64,000 nt of DNA from Sipunculus nudus (Eukaryota; Annelida; Sipuncula; Golfingiida; Sipunculidae), in assembly GCA_026874595.1 (NCBI GenBank), contig CM049319.1, positions 52,958,917 through 53,022,916 of the forward strand, given 5' to 3'. The notes under the pieces were generated by a model. It was not told the origin of the DNA, ran no database searches, and saw only the letters and a list, made by a program, of their open reading frames with translations. How positions within the stretch are numbered: position 1 is the stretch's first letter; each line of letters starts with the position of its first letter. The translations under genes and the position numbers were made by a program. Positions 59,911 through 64,000 of the stretch are shown in pieces.

Positions 59911-62150
59911 TAAAAGTAGAAAAGGAGGGCTTCCGTAAGCTCCTGAAGAAATATAGGAGGTTAGAATGACGACTTGATCAAGATAAAATGTAGAAGTGTG
60001 TATGAATTTCCAGCCAATATACATGAAATATTTAGGATATTTTACTCAACAATCAAAGTTTACTTGGTATATTAACATGACCATTCATTTGGCGAGCAGC
60101 TTGTACAGGTTGATGTTAACTGGTTAACATGGCTGAACTTGTTTGACTACACCACTTACATGAACAGACCTATATAAGAGCCGCTAGGTTTAAATGATAG
60201 TATGTATTTAGTAATATAATTATTCACAAATAATAATCATATTTAAGAAACACAGTTGTGCAGTGAAAATACTGAAAAATGTAGGAGAACTAGTTTAGTC
60301 AAAATGCTAGAAAATATAGGATATCATAGGAGACCATTTTTTTTATAGGGAAATATAGGGATATACAAGTCAGTTGGGGTCCTGGAAAAGACATATCTGA
60401 TTTAATTTACTAGTAGATTTAGTCAACAGAACTGTTTGCTATAACAGGCTACTATTAAGTCATTATATTTGGCGTTTAATATAATATAATCTGTGTTTAG
60501 TCCTGCAGATCAGCTTTTCAGTACCTCTCCTACAGGACTTAATTGGGTGTGATGTTACAGGATTTTTTTTAATTATTGCCAATCATGCAGAATTTTATAT
60601 TAAAACAGAACTGGAGCAAACCTGCTAGATCTTAAAGCAACTGGTGCGGTCCAGGAAATCCCTCCACTACTTTTATATGAACACAATTTAAATTGAACCA
60701 GGTTTCTCAGTGTAAATGTAAGGTGAGATTATGACCAAGCTTGTCACCAACAATCTAACACAACAGTTTTGAGAGGTTGTAATGGTTGCTCAGCCTGGAA
60801 CAGTGTGAATAAAAGATGTAATGTGGCAAAACTAGATCTTAGGCTGACTGGTTTGTTGAGCCATATATCTTTCAACTATAAATGGGGCTTGTATTATCTC
60901 CACATATCATTATTTCCTGACAATTTTCACTATTATCATATATCATTTAACAGTTTAATTTACTGCAAACTACATTTTGTTATTTGAGAATTTAAGGAAT
61001 GCGGCAGGTTCAGATTGGCTCATTTCTGTTGGGTTTAAATGTGAACACAACTAAATGACCAATTACTGCAGTTTTCAGCAAAAGATTGTCATAAATCACT
61101 ATTATCCATGCGTTCACAGAAAAACCTTCAAGTGATTTGTGACATTCCTAATTTTCATGACAAGTTAACTGAGTCTATTTTCAGTTAGGTAATTTCTTAT
61201 GATTCATGACACCAAATATCTTGATGAAACAATTCCTGATATTACATTTATTAGTAATCACCATCCTTATCTACAGATGCCTTACTAGGTAAATCTTTGC
61301 TTATTGTAACAGGTGGACATTTTTTATTGACTTCATTTTTGCTAAATCAGCACTTCACAAAGTGTTTCACATTGTCTGCCAATTCTGTTTTAATTATTAA
61401 TATTTCAATGAAATTCATCACATCTACTCGATCATTCAACATCAAGGCATAAACGCTGATAACAGTGATCCATCCATCACAGTTCCCCCTTCTCTGACAG
61501 CTACAGCCAACAAGAGAACATATGGAAATTGGAAAGTGCTTTCCTATGCCAAAACACTAACGCTTATAAACACATGTTTACTTTAATCCATCATTGATTC
61601 CTCTGAGATATATAACTGTAGCTAGGCTCCCTACACAACAAACCAGAGTTCCACTATTTTTTATTTAATTCTGAAGGTCTATTCAAGGTTTCTGAGGATA
61701 TAAATTTGCTTTTCCTTGTTTAATTTTCCCACATTTTTCCAACATTTAATCATGGAAAGTCTAGTTGAAATGAAGAATAAATAAGATCATTATATTGTTA
61801 ACAAGTTAAAAAGATATGCCAAGGTGGAGGAGCATAATTGACTAAATTGATTGCATTTTTGCATAATCATTTAGAAACAATTATATATGTATGCCTTTCA
61901 GTGTGATGTAAAAGTTAGACTAAATTTACTTGGTCAATATTTTAGGTATAAATTTATACAATATATTTAACATGTACATGGGATAATTTATTACTAATCA
62001 ATCATCAGTCTTTTTTTCTTTACATCGAATATGATTTAACAACCAATTCCTACCACTAAAATCTTCCTGCTCATGCTGCATTACAGGGATCAACTGAGAT
62101 CAATCCAGTGCTGCAGGTAATTCTAGCTTAATTTTCCAATGCGAAGTTAA
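59911..62150. other. No gene seen
   Basis: AT-rich. The only splice-like item is a 30-bp stretch at 62087-62116 with an acceptor and a GTAATT donor. Confidence 0.4.
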
Positions 62151-62877
62151 ACTAGAATATCAGCAGAAGCTGACAAAAGCCCTCAGCCAAAAGAAGTGTT
62201 TAGAGGTGGTAACAGTGACAAGTACTAAATATCTGTTCTCACATGGATGTATATCTGTACATGTCTCAGTTATAAATTTAAAATGGAGAGGTATGTACCA
62301 TGACTCATAACAATCCATCAAATGCTTCCTGAAAATAAGCTTCTAAGTTTTATTCTATAATCAGCTCTAAAACGTAGAAAAATAGGTCAAGGTCACCCAT
62401 CTTCGAACTTGATCGAGATTTTGTTGATATGCATCTTCACCGAAAAAATAAAATTCCTACGGTGAATCCTTTTAGAGATATCCCGCTCACAAGCCCAAAG
62501 TTGAAAAATCAAAGAAAAATTCATTTAAAATCAGAAATTGTAGGTGGCGCCACCAAACTTGTGTAGCAGGTACAGATTATCAGTCCCATTAATCATAGTA
62601 AGTTTTGTGAAAATCCACCAAATGGTTCCTGAGTAATAAGCATCTAAGTGTTTTTCTATAATCAGCTCTAAAATGTAGAAAAATAGGTCAAGGTCACCCA
62701 TCTCCGAACTTGACCGAGATTTTGTCGATATACATCTTTACCGAGGAAATGAAATTCTGACGTTGAATACTTTTCAAGATATCCCGCTCACAAGGTAAAA
62801 GTTAACGAACGCCGGACGGCCGGACGGACAGCTTGGGTGACGACAATAGCCCATCAGCCTATGGGCTGAGGGCTAAA
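62151..62877 (+). mobile_element. Helentron-like element with two tandem units of about 302 bp
   Basis: The 5' end is ACTAGA, then hairpin TCAGC/GCTGA (62160-62173) and AGCCCTCAGCC (62178-62188). Two units share AGGTCAAGGTCACCCATCT (62386 and 62688), ATATCCCGCTCACAAG and, in one, GGTGGCGCCACC. A GGACGGCCGGACGGACAG tract leads to the 3' hairpin 62847-62875, whose last arm (GGCTGAGGGCT) is the inverse of the 5' word. Confidence 0.75.
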
Positions 62878-63257
62878 AAAAGGAGAATTCAAAATGAGCC
62901 AAATTAATGCACTTTCGAGGACTCTAAAATACCTAAATACCTGAATTTACAAGATTTTATGTGTGTGGGAACCTTTCACGCAAACATATGTACAAAAAGA
63001 CAATATATAATGCTGTATCTAAGTGCTGGTTAAACTCTTTTCTTTGGCCCACTTCAATACTGCAACTGAAATGTTACTATACCCTTATCATGACCATGAC
63101 CATCATGGTTATACATGTATTACCAGACTTTAAAATCCATTAAATTCACATATTCACAAGCAGTAACATTCCACAGGATAAACTTCTGTCATTAATACTG
63201 GTCTTGACAGTAGCTGCCTGTAAGAAGTTGGAGTATATGGTAACCTTATTTCTAAAA

Positions 63258-63390
63258 CAGTGGAACCCCAGTTTGCAACCACCCCACAATTGCAACCCCC
63301 CTAAAATTATGATTACTTTTCTTGGTCCTGAATATAAGATCACAAATACAGTCCCCAAGCTGGTTTGGTCTTAATTGTGGGGTTCCACTG
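63258..63390. mobile_element. 133-bp MITE, CAGTGGAACCCC ends
   Basis: Perfect 12-bp inverted ends (CAGTGGAACCCC at the left, GGGGTTCCACTG at the right). TA follows the right end, but the left flank is AA, so the target duplication is not intact. A matching end fragment lies at 13529-13546. Confidence 0.7.
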
Positions 63391-64000
63391 TACTGCAATG
63401 TTCACTATAACTCGGGAACTTTACTTTGTTATGTAATAATGCACAGTTATCAGCAGATGTGTTTATGACTCAGACCTCTGATGTTATCATATGGTACTAA
63501 ACATTCTCATAAAACAACAAAAAAAAAACCCGACCCATAAACCTTAAATGACTCAAGGTAATAAATCAAGTGTTCATTGTCCTTATAACTGTCAATCTGG
63601 CCTGAGTAAAACATACAAAATTCCACGTGGTTATGTAATGTAATAACCATGCAATATGTAGTCATCTTTAACACCAAATAGTGCCAGCAACAGAAGTACT
63701 GGTATATCATACTCAAATCTAGCACTTTGGAGTCCATGATTATTTACAAAAGTTCACATACACTCTCAGTCTAAAAAATTTCATGACTTTTTAGGACATC
63801 AACAAAACTTAGGAACCTTGCTTGATTTATAGTTTTGATGTAGTGACCCCATGTCTAGACAAATATGGATAGGCTTAGTAAGGAGTCACTATTTACCGAT
63901 GAAGAAGATAACTACCAAGTTGTTATCATTCATTAATCACCTCAATAATATACAAAACTTATACAGAATATATTTAACCTTAACCTAAGCATTATTTTCA
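63391..64000. other. No gene seen
   Basis: AT-rich. A - strand donor-like site near 63886 follows a hydrophobic reading (NNLVVIFFI), but its phase does not fit the tetraspanin exon. Confidence 0.4.

Noticed and set aside
63880-63960. Tetraspanin first exon reading NNLVVIFFI on the - strand
   Set aside because: It ends in phase 1 at the donor, whereas the next exon needs phase 0.

Overview
The window looks like AT-rich, intron- and repeat-dominated animal DNA. I infer a mollusc, most likely a bivalve, because the dominant repeats have central tandem cores, terminal hairpins and GGAC-type microsatellites, as in oyster 'pearl'/Helentron-like elements. The species is not identified. There is no operon structure, no long reading frame of its own, and no rRNA or intact tRNA gene.

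Two host genes can be supported, arranged tail to tail. On the + strand the left part holds the 3' end of WDR4 (Trm82 orthologue, the non-catalytic partner of the METTL1 tRNA m7G46 methyltransferase). Its exons are 884-980, 10130-10202 and 12077-12339, plus a tentative one at 781-829; the rest lies left of the window. On the - strand a tetraspanin runs from a last exon at 16969-17046 to 34974-35183. Seven phase-0 exons join into 255 residues covering the end of TM1 to the C-terminus; the exon for the N-terminus and start of TM1 was not found. The two proteins have no evident functional link; they are simply neighbours.

Nearly everything else is intronic or intergenic repeat. One group of non-autonomous elements (17892-19622, 24302-29762 with another copy nested inside it, 29957-31411, 40876-41829, 46009-48171, 62151-62877) shares one plan. 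The 5' end is usually ACTAGA or a related word, followed in most copies by a short hairpin. A family-specific word comes next, then a core of 160-330 bp tandem repeats, usually a GGAC-rich tract, and a 3' hairpin with a roughly 3-nt loop whose arm repeats the family-specific word. These look like Helentron/Helitron2-type elements with asymmetric terminal inverted repeats.

DNA-transposon derivatives with readable target duplications are also present: a 538-bp element with long inverted ends and a 9-bp duplication (50193-50730); two copies of a 697-bp element in opposite orientation, each with its own 9-bp duplication (42859-43556, 53116-53811); a 1413-bp TA-flanked element with perfect 25-bp ends (26796-28208); a 336-bp TTA-flanked Harbinger-like MITE (59572-59907); and a small CAGTGGAACC MITE family. 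Around 24-30 kb three elements are nested. A 24-bp minisatellite (31941-32768) lies just upstream of a tetraspanin exon and gives false long reading frames on both strands.

Less certain signals: a well-spliced antisense exon at 32995-33073, an unexplained 122-codon open frame at 21680-22045, GC-richer islands at 2.06-2.66 kb and 22.2-22.9 kb, and an Ig-like motif near 20.45 kb.
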